Made by a program: the position numbers and the translations under genes | Shown: piece by piece, positions 1 to 6,809 of the stretch | Numbering within the stretch: the stretch's first letter is position 1 | Layout: the number at the start of each line of letters is the position of its first letter | The notes under the pieces: model-generated | What the model saw: the letters and a program-made list of their open reading frames with translations, nothing else | Database searches by the model: none | What the model was told of the DNA's origin: nothing | Source: an uncultured Eubacteriales bacterium | Lineage (GTDB): Bacteria; Bacillota; Clostridia; Oscillospirales; Acutalibacteraceae | Direction: 5' to 3' | NCBI GenBank assembly: GCA_934702115.1 | Contig: CAKUYF010000039.1 | Location: 1-8,014 of the forward strand | DNA length: 8,014 bases

Positions 1-1
1 C

Positions 2-3000
2 GAGCTAAAAGTATCACAGTATTCTAAGACTCAACCCGGTTTAAATGAACAAGCCGATAAAGAATCCGAGGTATATTTACCAACAAAATTATTAATAATA
101 GAGGCTGAAGAAGAATTTTCGCAGATTGTCAACATAGAACCTGACGAAAAATTTAAAGATGAATCTTCTGAACCGGCACCGGCAACCTATCGGTCTGAAA
201 TTGATCTGCAAAAACTTTATGCTGGGCAAAAATTCACATTAGAGGATAACATTGAATTTATCATTAAGGAAAATTTTCCATATAAACTTAAAGAAATTGA
301 ATCATATGAAATTTATTATTATGAAAGTAAAAACGATTATAAATCACAAGGAGGAAGTACAACGAGTACACCGAAAGATTGTATGAAATATAAACCAACA
401 GCCGGAGAAATTAAAAGTCCAGCAAAAGAAAAAGTTGATTTCAAGGAATATAAACAATATTTAGACAGTCGTCACTTCTCAAGCCATGCTAGCGATTACA
501 TCGAAGGAACCTTTTATATGTATAACTACTACGCAATAACTCTTAGACTAAAATTTAAAACATCGTTAAATTTTAAAATTGAATTAAATGATACACCAAA
601 ATTACCAAACGGTGAAAAATCAATTGAATATTATAAAGTTTCAACTAACGAAACTATAAACAAATCAGATAACATAAACGTGCCAAACAAAACCCTTATA
701 TCTGACCCTAAGAATTTTAATCCGAGTGGTTCCGATTTTCCAATTTATTTCGTAGCTAAGGTGAACGAAGGGCTTGATGCTTCGAATTTGGACATTGATT
801 CTTCAGGTACGACATGTAACGTGGAAAAGATAGGGAGAGTTTTAGGAACAACGAATGAATACTTATATAGCATTACTGACATTGATAAAGATAAGTGTAA
901 TAATGACAAAAAAGTAACAATAAATTTTATCGCTAATAAAAAAACCTATAACGTAGATCTCTCAAATAGTATAGGAACAAAATTTAAAATTGGAAACTTG
1001 AATAATAATGATGGTGATGAAATTTTTAAAAAAAATGTTGAGTATTGGGATTCGCTTGAATTCTATACCTTATCTCAAGATGAAAACAAGTTTGACAATT
1101 TAGAATATTATTTAGGAATATCATCAAAAAATGGTGACGTGCATGAGATAAATATTGAATCAGTTATAACATCGGGAATAGATCAAAAATTTAACTCTGA
1201 ACATTTTAAGAAACTTGGAATACCAATTGAAGAACTAATTATCTCACGAAACGGAAATACGGGGTTAATTTATAAAATAACAGGTATAAAAGGGAACTTA
1301 GAAATTATAGTAAAAAGACGTACTGTAGTACGAACTATAAAATTTAATAATACTCCTGGAATTGTGCTTTTAAAAACGAGCAATCTTGAAAAATTGGAAT
1401 CTAAAATAGAAACGTCTCAACAAAATTTCTCTTTCTATGTACAAGCTGATCCAGGATATGATATATCAAACATAATAGTTGAAGCTAATTATGTAACAAT
1501 AGAACCTAAAAACGGTTATTATACTATACCTCTTACTGATTCCCAAATATTAAAAAATAGTAATAATGAAATAAACGTAACGATTTCCGGAGTATCAAAA
1601 TACGATTATACCATTTCATTTACATCTTATACAGACGTTACTTATAAAGATTCGTCCAATCAAAACATTTCAAATGAATTAAAGGTTGAATATGGAAAAG
1701 AAATGGCTTTTTCAGTTTTAGTCTCCGGAGGACATTCTAACTCAAATATAAAAGTCAAAGCTGAATCTTTATCGGGTATTATAGATCTACAATTAAATGA
1801 AAAAACAAACTTATATACCCTAAATAACATACAAGATAACTATCGAGTTTTTATTGAAGGACTTAAATTAAACGAATATACCTTAAGATTTAAACCTTCA
1901 GATAATATTAGCTATTATGATCAGTACGGAATAGAAAAATTAGCTTCCGATGAGCAAAATTCGGAATTCATAATCAAAAACTTAAATTATGGGGAAACTT
2001 TCGGATTTAAAATTCTCCCTAATGAAGGAATAGACGTTTCTGAAATTAATGTATATTATGCGCAGTCCTCTTCCAGTACTCAAAGCTCAAAAAGATTGCT
2101 ACCTATAAACGATGTTTATTACATCGAAAATGTAACAACCGATATAATAATACATGTAGAAAATACTAAAAACATTAATTATCAAGTTGAAATAAGAACT
2201 ACTGAAGGCGTAAAGTGTTTAGACTCCTTTGGAAACGTTTTGAGTTCTCAAATTTCAGTTGACCACGGCGGAAGCTTGTCTTTTACTTTGTCCCTTGACC
2301 CCGCTTATAATAATGCCAATCCTATAGTCAGCGTAAAAGGCTCAACTAACGTCCTTTCACCATCATCAAACGGAATATACACTTTAGAAAATATTATGGA
2401 AAATAAAATAATTGAGGTAAGCAATGTAACTAAAAATACCTACCGAATAAAGTTTAAAGAAACTGAAGGCGTTATTTATCGAACAGTTAAAAACAAAGAT
2501 TTTACTGAATATTTAGATGCAGAATACGGAAATGCACAACAATTTAAAGTCTCTATAATGGACGCTTATGATCAATCTTCTCCTATAGTGTTACTAAATA
2601 ACACTAAGGTCTTAGTCCAAAACGGAGGAATTTATACTATAGAACGTGTAGAAGCTGACCTAGAAGTAACAGTAGAAAATGTTGTAAAAAATCCAGAAGA
2701 AACTACTATAGAAGATATAAATGACGTTCCTGAATCAATAATATCTTCAGCTGACGTCGATAAAATAGTTGCAGCTACCAAAACTTATGAGTCCCTCCCT
2801 GAAGAACAAAAAACGTTGGTTACAAATACAAGCGGACTTAATGCAGCCCAAGAAGAAGCAAAAACGGTAAATCACAATTCAAATGACGTAACTGTAACAG
2901 GAATTGATTGGAATATAAAACTAATCGTAACTCCTTTAACTGATGATAAGGAAGCAATGGAAAGCCTTAACGCAGAAATTGATAGAAGAACTTTACTTTC

Positions 3001-3571
3001 ACTCCACGAAATGAAACTAATTAATCTACTTACCAACGAATATTATGAGGTTCCTTACGGACAGGAAGTATCAGTTACTATGCCTTGCGGTAATTTGGAA
3101 GAATACGAAAATATCGTAGTGGTTCATAAGAATTCCGGGGGAGGAATAGAATATTTAGACGTCGATATTAATAATGGCACCGCAAGCTTTAAAACTTCTT
3201 CATTTAGTCAATTTGGACTTGCTGGTAAGAAAATTCCTAATTATTCTGAAAATCCTTCCGATCTTAAAATTTCCGTTTCAGACCTTGTGGAAAATGAAGA
3301 TGAACTTAAAAATCTTCTGGGCGAAGGATTAACTTCTCAGCTTGGAGAATTAATCAACCTTGAAGATAATGAATCAGAAATGACTACAAATTCAAATGAC
3401 AATATCTCTAACTCAAATCCATCAGATAATCAAAATTTGGAAAATTCAATTGAAAAAATTTATCGGTGGGCTACCAATAACGAATTTCTTTCAGTTATAA
3501 TTATTCTTATTATAGGATTTTTAATAATTTTACTGATACTTTTTATCGGTAAAAAGAAAAAAGAAGAATAA
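2..3571 (+). CDS. Large repeat-containing, C-terminally membrane-anchored surface protein (5' end outside window)
   Basis: The frame is open from base 2 to the TAA at 3569-3571 (1189 codons visible), so the true start lies upstream. The ATG at 383 is internal: the only SD-like string before it (AGGAGG, 349-354) is 28 bases away and the frame upstream is uninterrupted. Counting residues from that ATG, about 52-314 form two irregular beta-rich segments. Residues 315-770 are five divergent repeats of 85-100 residues. Residues 775-830 are a helical spacer with the motif TYESLPEEQKTLVTN, and 834-948 are a beta domain ending SFSQFGLAG, a pattern common near the C-terminus of clostridial surface proteins. 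A Ser/Asn/Asp/Glu linker, a hydrophobic segment (about 1035-1056) and the tail GKKKKEE follow. There is no LPxTG motif, so I infer a transmembrane anchor with most of the protein outside the cell. The role could be adhesion or scaffolding. No catalytic domain is seen, and the ligand is unknown. Confidence 0.9.
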   Translation, partial: ELKVSQYSKTQPGLNEQADKESEVYLPTKLLIIEAEEEFSQIVNIEPDEKFKDESSEPAPATYRSEIDLQKLYAGQKFTLEDNIEFIIKENFPYKLKEIESYEIYYYESKNDYKSQGGSTTSTPKDCMKYKPTAGEIKSPAKEKVDFKEYKQYLDSRHFSSHASDYIEGTFYMYNYYAITLRLKFKTSLNFKIELNDTPKLPNGEKSIEYYKVSTNETINKSDNINVPNKTLISDPKNFNPSGSDFPIYFVAKVNEGLDASNLDIDSSGTTCNVEKIGRVLGTTNEYLYSITDIDKDKCNNDKKVTINFIANKKTYNVDLSNSIGTKFKIGNLNNNDGDEIFKKNVEYWDSLEFYTLSQDENKFDNLEYYLGISSKNGDVHEINIESVITSGIDQKFNSEHFKKLGIPIEELIISRNGNTGLIYKITGIKGNLEIIVKRRTVVRTIKFNNTPGIVLLKTSNLEKLESKIETSQQNFSFYVQADPGYDISNIIVEANYVTIEPKNGYYTIPLTDSQILKNSNNEINVTISGVSKYDYTISFTSYTDVTYKDSSNQNISNELKVEYGKEMAFSVLVSGGHSNSNIKVKAESLSGIIDLQLNEKTNLYTLNNIQDNYRVFIEGLKLNEYTLRFKPSDNISYYDQYGIEKLASDEQNSEFIIKNLNYGETFGFKILPNEGIDVSEINVYYAQSSSSTQSSKRLLPINDVYYIENVTTDIIIHVENTKNINYQVEIRTTEGVKCLDSFGNVLSSQISVDHGGSLSFTLSLDPAYNNANPIVSVKGSTNVLSPSSNGIYTLENIMENKIIEVSNVTKNTYRIKFKETEGVIYRTVKNKDFTEYLDAEYGNAQQFKVSIMDAYDQSSPIVLLNNTKVLVQNGGIYTIERVEADLEVTVENVVKNPEETTIEDINDVPESIISSADVDKIVAATKTYESLPEEQKTLVTNTSGLNAAQEEAKTVNHNSNDVTVTGIDWNIKLIVTPLTDDKEAMESLNAEIDRRTLLSLHEMKLINLLTNEYYEVPYGQEVSVTMPCGNLEEYENIVVVHKNSGGGIEYLDVDINNGTASFKTSSFSQFGLAGKKIPNYSENPSDLKISVSDLVENEDELKNLLGEGLTSQLGELINLEDNESEMTTNSNDNISNSNPSDNQNLENSIEKIYRWATNNEFLSVIIILIIGFLIILLILFIGKKKKEE
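1325..2692 (+). repeat. Five divergent protein-level beta repeats in the surface protein
   Basis: Five tandem units lie at about 1325-1600, 1601-1870, 1871-2173, 2174-2437 and 2438-2692. Each follows the same plan: an opening strand such as YRIKFKETEGVIYR, a central YG-x-x-x-x-F-x-V strand (EYGNAQQFKV, EYGKEMAFSV, NYGETFGFKI, DHGGSLSFTL), a segment such as AYDQSSPIV, and a closing YTI/YTL-x-N/R-V/I ... V-E-N strand. They resemble the extracellular beta-sandwich repeats common in clostridial surface and S-layer-associated proteins. The units share the pattern but little identity, so they are old duplications and not recent DNA-level repeats. Two weaker units may precede them (536-943 and 944-1324). 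Confidence 0.75.
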
Positions 3572-3576
3572 ATAAT

Positions 3577-3612
3577 ATTGCCCTTTAAATTAAGGGCAAT
3601 GGTTTAATTAAG
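3577..3612 (+). terminator. Hairpin after the surface-protein gene, probable terminator
   Basis: ATTGCCCTT (3577-3585) and AAGGGCAAT (3592-3600) form a perfect 9-bp stem with a 6-base loop, starting 5 bases after the stop codon. The following bases, GGTTTAATTAAG, contain only a weak T-run. Termination may therefore be partial, and an mRNA 3'-end stabilising role is also possible. Confidence 0.65.
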
Positions 3613-3683
3613 ATATTTAAAATTATCATATAAATCATAATAATATAGAATGATTAAATTATCTTTCAAATTATATTTTGAGT

Positions 3684-3689
3684 AGGAGA
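3684..3689 (+). promoter_or_regulatory. Ribosome binding site that fixes the ATG 3699 start
   Basis: AGGAGA sits 9 bases before the ATG at 3699. The in-frame TTG at 3678 lies upstream of this site, has no ribosome binding site of its own, and would place the SD inside the coding region. The ATG is therefore chosen. Confidence 0.8.
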
Positions 3690-3698
3690 AATTATAAT

Positions 3699-4283
3699 AT
3701 GGTATCGTACAATGTTCCACCTCAAAGCTCTTCTTATAGCTTACAACGTTTTACTACAACTATTCAACCTTTATCTAAAGAGAAAATTGAAATCTGGAAT
3801 AACGAACTTCAAAACTTTTCAAATAAAATAGATTACTTTTTCGATCAATTTAATAAAATGATAATCTATTACGATAAACCGTTTGAATATGTTTTGCATA
3901 TAAATGATTTTTATTCTATACTAAAAGCTATTGCATTTAGTTTTCAGGAATTTCAATGTAACCTAATAAATAAAAAATTTAATAACCATGAAATAGAGAT
4001 CTTAAATAAAATGGATTACATTAGTTTAAACAAGTTTATTAATGAAATTGAGTCCTTAGGATCTTGGTCTGCTGATAGTATTAATGATTTTTATAATTTT
4101 TTTCAGTTATATAGGAAGAATATTCAAATTTTATCCTCTATAAGTCCAAAAATTAAAAATAAATTAGATTTGATAATAACTGATATAGAAAATTATATGA
4201 AAGATTATATAAGTGCCATAACAATTGATCAGCAATCACTTGACTTAGTTAATTATCTTAATGATATTGCCAGAAAATTATAA
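3699..4283 (+). CDS. Hypothetical helical protein, 194 residues
   Basis: I do not recognise this family. The start is the ATG at 3699, preceded by AGGAGA at 9 bases. An in-frame TTG at 3678 would add seven residues but is poorly placed. Residues 1-25 are rich in Ser, Thr, Pro and Gln and probably unstructured. The rest looks almost entirely alpha-helical, with many aromatic residues (for example IDYFFDQFNKMIIYYDKPFE and INDFYNFFQLYRKN) and only one cysteine. No signal peptide, transmembrane segment or catalytic motif is visible, so a small soluble helical bundle is the best description. It lies 98 bases after the hairpin that follows the surface-protein gene and 179 bases before the SpoIID-like gene, so it is probably its own transcription unit. 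The size of the frame, the good ribosome binding site and the lack of competing frames make it a credible gene. Confidence 0.82.
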   Translation: MVSYNVPPQSSSYSLQRFTTTIQPLSKEKIEIWNNELQNFSNKIDYFFDQFNKMIIYYDKPFEYVLHINDFYSILKAIAFSFQEFQCNLINKKFNNHEIEILNKMDYISLNKFINEIESLGSWSADSINDFYNFFQLYRKNIQILSSISPKIKNKLDLIITDIENYMKDYISAITIDQQSLDLVNYLNDIARKL

Positions 4284-4349
4284 CAGTTAAGTTTAGCGAG
4301 ATTAGTGATCCAATGCCGATAAAAATTTAACCATTTTCATATTTTTGAA

Positions 4350-4363
4350 ATGCTATATAGCAT
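4350..4363. promoter_or_regulatory. 14-bp perfect palindrome overlapping a possible extended -10
   Basis: ATGCTATATAGCAT is its own reverse complement. Within it, TGCTATATA resembles an extended -10 element (TGnTATAAT), although no good -35 lies 17-18 bases upstream. The position, 100 bases before the SpoIID-like gene, would suit a repressor operator over a promoter. That role is inference. Confidence 0.35.
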
Positions 4364-4393
4364 AAACAGGTCAACATCTAAATAATTCCTATT

Positions 4394-4423
4394 TTTTACT
4401 CATAAAAACTCCCTTTTACTCAT
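4394..4423. repeat. 10-bp direct repeat with 20-bp periodicity in a gene leader
   Basis: TTTTACTCAT occurs at 4394-4403 and again at 4414-4423, exactly 20 bp start to start, or about two helical turns. It lies 40-70 bases before the ATG of the SpoIID-like gene. Spacing on the same DNA face suits a regulator binding site, but no regulator is known here. Confidence 0.4.
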
Positions 4424-4462
4424 CTTATTAATATAAGAAAATTTTTGGGAGGAATAATTTGA

Positions 4463-5686
4463 ATGAGTAATGGAAGATTACAAATAAACGTATTTAATGA
4501 AACTATTGCAACCCCTCTTTCCGGAGCTACTGCTACATTGAGTTTAACAAGCGATCCAAATAATATAATAAGAGAAGCAGTTACTAATGTATCGGGTAAA
4601 TCAGATATTATAGATCTTGAAGCTCCTCCGGTGGATTATTCTTTGGAACCTGGTGCTCCAAAACCTTACACTGAATATGACATTACACTCACTCAAGAAG
4701 GATTTGAGCCTGTAACAATAAAAGGAGTGCAAATCCTTCCTAACGTTATTGCCGAACAAAACGTCTATATGAAAAAAATTCAAAACAATGAAGACCAACT
4801 TCTCAGTTTTTCTATACCTGATCATACTTTATATGGAACATACCCTCCTAAAATCGCAGAAGATCCCATCAAGCCTCTTCCTAATCCTTCAGGTTTAGTA
4901 ATACTTGATAAAGTAGTCGTACCTGAATTTATAGTAGTTCATGATGGCGATCCTAATGATAATTCTGCCCCGGATTACTGGATACCTTATCAAGACTATA
5001 TTAAAAATGTTGCCAGCAGTGAAATTTATGCCACTTGGCCAGAAGAAAGCATAAAAGCAAACGTACTTACTATAATTTCATTTACTTTAAATCGTGTTTT
5101 TACCGAATGGTATAGAAGCCGTGGCAAAAATTTTACAGTTACCTCTTCAACTGCATATGATCAAAAATTTGTCTATCAACGTAATATTTTCCAAGAGATA
5201 TCAAATGTTGTAGACGATATTTTTTCAACATTTATAACTAAACCTCAAATTCAACAACCTTTGTTCACTCAGTACTGTGATGGAAAAAACGTAACTTGTC
5301 CCGGATGGCTATCTCAATGGGGGTCTAAAAGCTTAGCCGAGGAAGGAACGGATTATCTAAATATACTGAGAACTTACTATGGTTCTGAAATATATCTTGA
5401 TACCGCTCCTGAGGTTACTGGTATACCGGTCTCTTTCCCGGGAGAAATCCTACAGCTTAATTCTATAGGCGACGACGTTAGAACTATACAACGACAATTA
5501 AATTCAATAAGCAATAACTATCCACTTATAAATAAATTGGCAGTAGACGGATATTACGGGCAAAATACCGTGGACTCTGTGAAAACTTTTCAGGAAATTT
5601 TCGATTTACCTCAAACCGGATATGTAGATTATAAAACATGGTACGAAATTTCTAAGGTATATACAGCGGTTATGCGTCTTAGCTAA
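4463..5686 (+). CDS. SpoIID/LytB-domain protein with C-terminal peptidoglycan-binding domain
   Basis: The 407-residue product has three parts. Residues 4-105 look like a carboxypeptidase-regulatory-type beta-sandwich (GRLQINVFNE..., with TEYDITLTQEGFEPVTIKGV). Residues about 150-308 are a SpoIID/LytB domain: DYIKNVASSEIYATWPEESI (178-197) holds E187, which aligns with the glutamate needed in SpoIID lytic transglycosylases. It ends with a cysteine pair (C272, C279) and SQWGSKSLAEEGTDYLNILR...YYG. Residues about 332-398 are a PG_binding_1 domain (DDVRTIQRQL, VDGYYGQNTVDSVKTFQ, YVDYKTWYEIS). The family role is peptidoglycan glycan-strand cleavage, in SpoIID during engulfment. Unlike SpoIID, this protein has no N-terminal signal or membrane segment, so it may act in the mother cell or forespore, or leave by another route. 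The start is well supported: GGGAGG (4447-4452) lies 10 bases before the ATG. This architecture recurs in Clostridia, but I know of no experimentally defined function. Confidence 0.88.
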   Translation: MSNGRLQINVFNETIATPLSGATATLSLTSDPNNIIREAVTNVSGKSDIIDLEAPPVDYSLEPGAPKPYTEYDITLTQEGFEPVTIKGVQILPNVIAEQNVYMKKIQNNEDQLLSFSIPDHTLYGTYPPKIAEDPIKPLPNPSGLVILDKVVVPEFIVVHDGDPNDNSAPDYWIPYQDYIKNVASSEIYATWPEESIKANVLTIISFTLNRVFTEWYRSRGKNFTVTSSTAYDQKFVYQRNIFQEISNVVDDIFSTFITKPQIQQPLFTQYCDGKNVTCPGWLSQWGSKSLAEEGTDYLNILRTYYGSEIYLDTAPEVTGIPVSFPGEILQLNSIGDDVRTIQRQLNSISNNYPLINKLAVDGYYGQNTVDSVKTFQEIFDLPQTGYVDYKTWYEISKVYTAVMRLS

Positions 5687-5694
5687 CCAGGACT

Positions 5695-5730
5695 GTTTCA
5701 AGCCGGTTTTGGCATAAACTTCTTTTATCT
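5695..5730 (+). terminator. Imperfect hairpin with T-rich tail between convergent genes
   Basis: Just after the SpoIID-like stop, GTTT (5695-5698) can pair with AAAC (5716-5719) and GCC (5702-5704) with GGC (5711-5713), with one bulge and a mismatch. TTCTTTTATCTT follows. The tail favours termination on the + strand. No comparable T-run serves the convergent - strand gene. The stem is weak. Confidence 0.35.
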
Positions 5731-5733
5731 TAA

Positions 5734-6396
5734 TTATATAATTTTACATGTGAATATTAATTCGGGCACTTCTCTAACTTCCTTATTATTCTTACTTACT
5801 CCCACTATTAAAAGTTTTTGTCCCCGATCAAATAAATACTCTTCTTCAGCTTCATTTATATATGCAACTTTTTCATTGCCTGAAGTAGCAATCATTAATA
5901 GTACTTTTCCCTTGCTAAATCCTTCTCCCACTTCTTTAAGAGAAGAAGTACTCATAAAAGCTTCTTCTTTTAAAACTTTTCCCATTAAAGAAAAAGGGTT
6001 ATTCATAATAATTTTTTCGCTTAGACCTGCCAATCTAGCTAGCGATGAATAACTGGTTCCTCGATAAACTTTCATAGAATTTTCTATTTTATTTTTACTT
6101 ATAAAAGAAGATATATTTTCTATTTCCTTCTCTACCAAAGATTCTTCCTGAAGCCCTTTATTTAAAAGATTTTCTAAAGTAAAAGAAATTTTTTTAATCT
6201 CTTCGCAAACATCACTCCATGCCCTGTCTTCTTTTCTTAAATAATTATTTATAATTCTAAATCCCGAACCCATATATAAATTTAGTGACTTCTGCTCGGG
6301 TGAATCCTCTACATCCGCTTTTACATTTACTAAATTAAATACAACAGAAACAGATAAAATAGATAAAAATTTTTTAAAGTTAATCCATTTTGCCAA
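5734..6396 (-). CDS. Secreted exotoxin-type mono-ADP-ribosyltransferase
   Basis: The predicted enzyme transfers ADP-ribose from NAD+ to a target protein. Numbered from the TTG at 6396 (220 residues), residues 1-27 are a signal peptide: a basic start (AKWINFKK), a hydrophobic core (FLSILSVSVVFNLVNV) and a KA|D cleavage site. A helical region follows, with the IINNYLR segment typical of the ADPrib_exo_Tox family. The catalytic R-S-E set is then complete: R112 in VYRGTS, S149-T-S151 in AFMSTSS, and E184-E-E186 in EAEEEYLFDRG. E-x-E, as opposed to the Q-x-E of C3 enzymes, points to arginine as acceptor. The mature size of about 193 residues equals one catalytic domain. No binding or translocation domain is present, and no immunity gene is evident. 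The start is chosen because AGAAGGTG lies 6 bases before the TTG; the GTG at 6405 is part of that site. The gene has its own promoter and converges on the SpoIID-like gene. The fold call is strong, but target and export are inferred. Confidence 0.87.
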   Translation of the reverse strand: MAKWINFKKFLSILSVSVVFNLVNVKADVEDSPEQKSLNLYMGSGFRIINNYLRKEDRAWSDVCEEIKKISFTLENLLNKGLQEESLVEKEIENISSFISKNKIENSMKVYRGTSYSSLARLAGLSEKIIMNNPFSLMGKVLKEEAFMSTSSLKEVGEGFSKGKVLLMIATSGNEKVAYINEAEEEYLFDRGQKLLIVGVSKNNKEVREVPELIFTCKII

Positions 6397-6402
6397 TTTT
6401 AA

Positions 6403-6410
6403 CACCTTCT
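6403..6410 (-). promoter_or_regulatory. Ribosome binding site that decides the ART start
   Basis: Read on the - strand, AGAAGGTG lies 6 bases before the TTG at 6396-6394. The in-frame GTG at 6405-6403 overlaps this site and would have no SD at a usable distance. TTG is therefore the better start, giving 220 residues. Starting at the GTG would add three (223). Confidence 0.6.
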
Positions 6411-6425
6411 CTTAATATTTTTTAC

Positions 6426-6455
6426 ATTATAACATAATCAACTTAAAAATTACAA
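6426..6455 (-). promoter_or_regulatory. Sigma-A promoter with perfect extended -10 for the ADP-ribosyltransferase
   Basis: On the - strand, TGTTATAAT (6434-6426) matches TGnTATAAT exactly. TTGTAA (6455-6450) is an acceptable -35 at 18 bp. Transcription would begin near 6419, giving a leader of about 22 bases with the SD close to its 5' end. That leaves little room for leader-based control. Confidence 0.65.
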
Positions 6456-6711
6456 ATAAAATAAAATCTATATTTTTATACAAATTTTGGTTAATTATAA
6501 TTTTCTAATAACATATGTCCAGAAAAAATTTATTTTTAGGAATCAAAATAATATTTTATTTAATGCTAATTTTTAATATTAGAAATATCAATTAAAATTT
6601 TATTACTTTGCTCTTAGAAAATATAATCTTATTATTTTCTAAATTTAATATATATATATAAAAGGAACTATTAAAAAAATATATACTTAAAATTTTAAAT
6701 TATAAAATGCC
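6435..6711. other. Extremely AT-rich divergent intergenic region without a supported gene
   Basis: The interval between the two promoter regions is almost entirely A and T, including a TATATATATATA run near 6648-6660 and the AT-only palindrome TTAAAATTTTAA (6687-6698). I find no RNA gene and no open frame with a ribosome binding site; the longest peptide frame noticed is 26 codons (6515-6595) without an SD. ATTTTCTAA occurs at 6500-6508 and 6634-6642, and in inverse orientation at 6614-6622. Confidence 0.6.
6614..6642. repeat. 10-bp inverted repeat in the divergent intergenic region
   Basis: TTAGAAAATA (6614-6623) and TATTTTCTAA (6633-6642) pair perfectly around a 9-base loop. A half-site copy, ATTTTCTAA, lies at 6500-6508. 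The element is about 85-110 bases before the PBP promoter -35 and 180-215 bases before the ART promoter. It could be a regulator site or simply structure from AT-rich sequence. Confidence 0.35.
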
Positions 6712-6809
6712 TTATATCAGTTTTATTGACTATCTTATAGTAGCTGTGATATTATTTTAGTAAATTGATACGAATAAAAAGGAGTTTAAAATGCGAAAAA
6801 CTGATATAA
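6712..6809. repeat. 13-bp perfect inverted repeat bracketing the PBP promoter and start codon
   Basis: TTATATCAGTTTT (6712-6724) and AAAACTGATATAA (6797-6809) are exact reverse complements, separated by 72 bases that contain the promoter, the ribosome binding site and the first two codons of the PBP gene. The left arm ends one base before the -35 hexamer. The arms are seen directly in the sequence. Any role, such as site-specific inversion or regulator binding, is inference. Confidence 0.6.
6726..6755 (+). promoter_or_regulatory. Sigma-A promoter for the class A PBP gene
   Basis: TTGACT (6726-6731) is followed, after 18 bp, by TATTAT (6750-6755), with an extended TG at 6747-6748. Transcription should begin near 6762, leaving a leader of about 28 bases before the ATG at 6791. 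Confidence 0.7.

Noticed and set aside
383..385. ATG at 383 as the start of the surface protein
   Set aside because: The same frame is open back to base 2 with protein-like composition, and the nearest SD-like string is 28 bases away, so this is an internal methionine.
3678..3698. TTG at 3678 as the start of the helical protein
   Set aside because: It has no ribosome binding site, and a good SD (AGGAGA) lies downstream of it at the right distance from the ATG at 3699.
4284..4462. Sporulation sigma-factor promoters (sigma E, G or K) upstream of the SpoIID-like gene
   Set aside because: CATA-like -10 strings exist, but none has a matching -35 at proper spacing, so no call is justified.
4601..4825. 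74-codon frame on the - strand
   Set aside because: It lies wholly inside the SpoIID-like gene, opposite its beta-sandwich domain, and resembles no protein. It is a shadow frame.
5750..6052. 100-codon frame on the + strand
   Set aside because: It is antisense to the ADP-ribosyltransferase, whose catalytic motifs prove the - strand frame.
6515..6595. 26-residue hydrophobic peptide (begins MSRKNLFLG) that could pass for a small membrane toxin
   Set aside because: No ribosome binding site or promoter is placed for it, and short hydrophobic frames are expected by chance in DNA this AT-rich.
6707..6760. 17-residue peptide frame across the PBP promoter
   Set aside because: It has no SD and it coincides with the -35 and -10 elements, which better explain the sequence.
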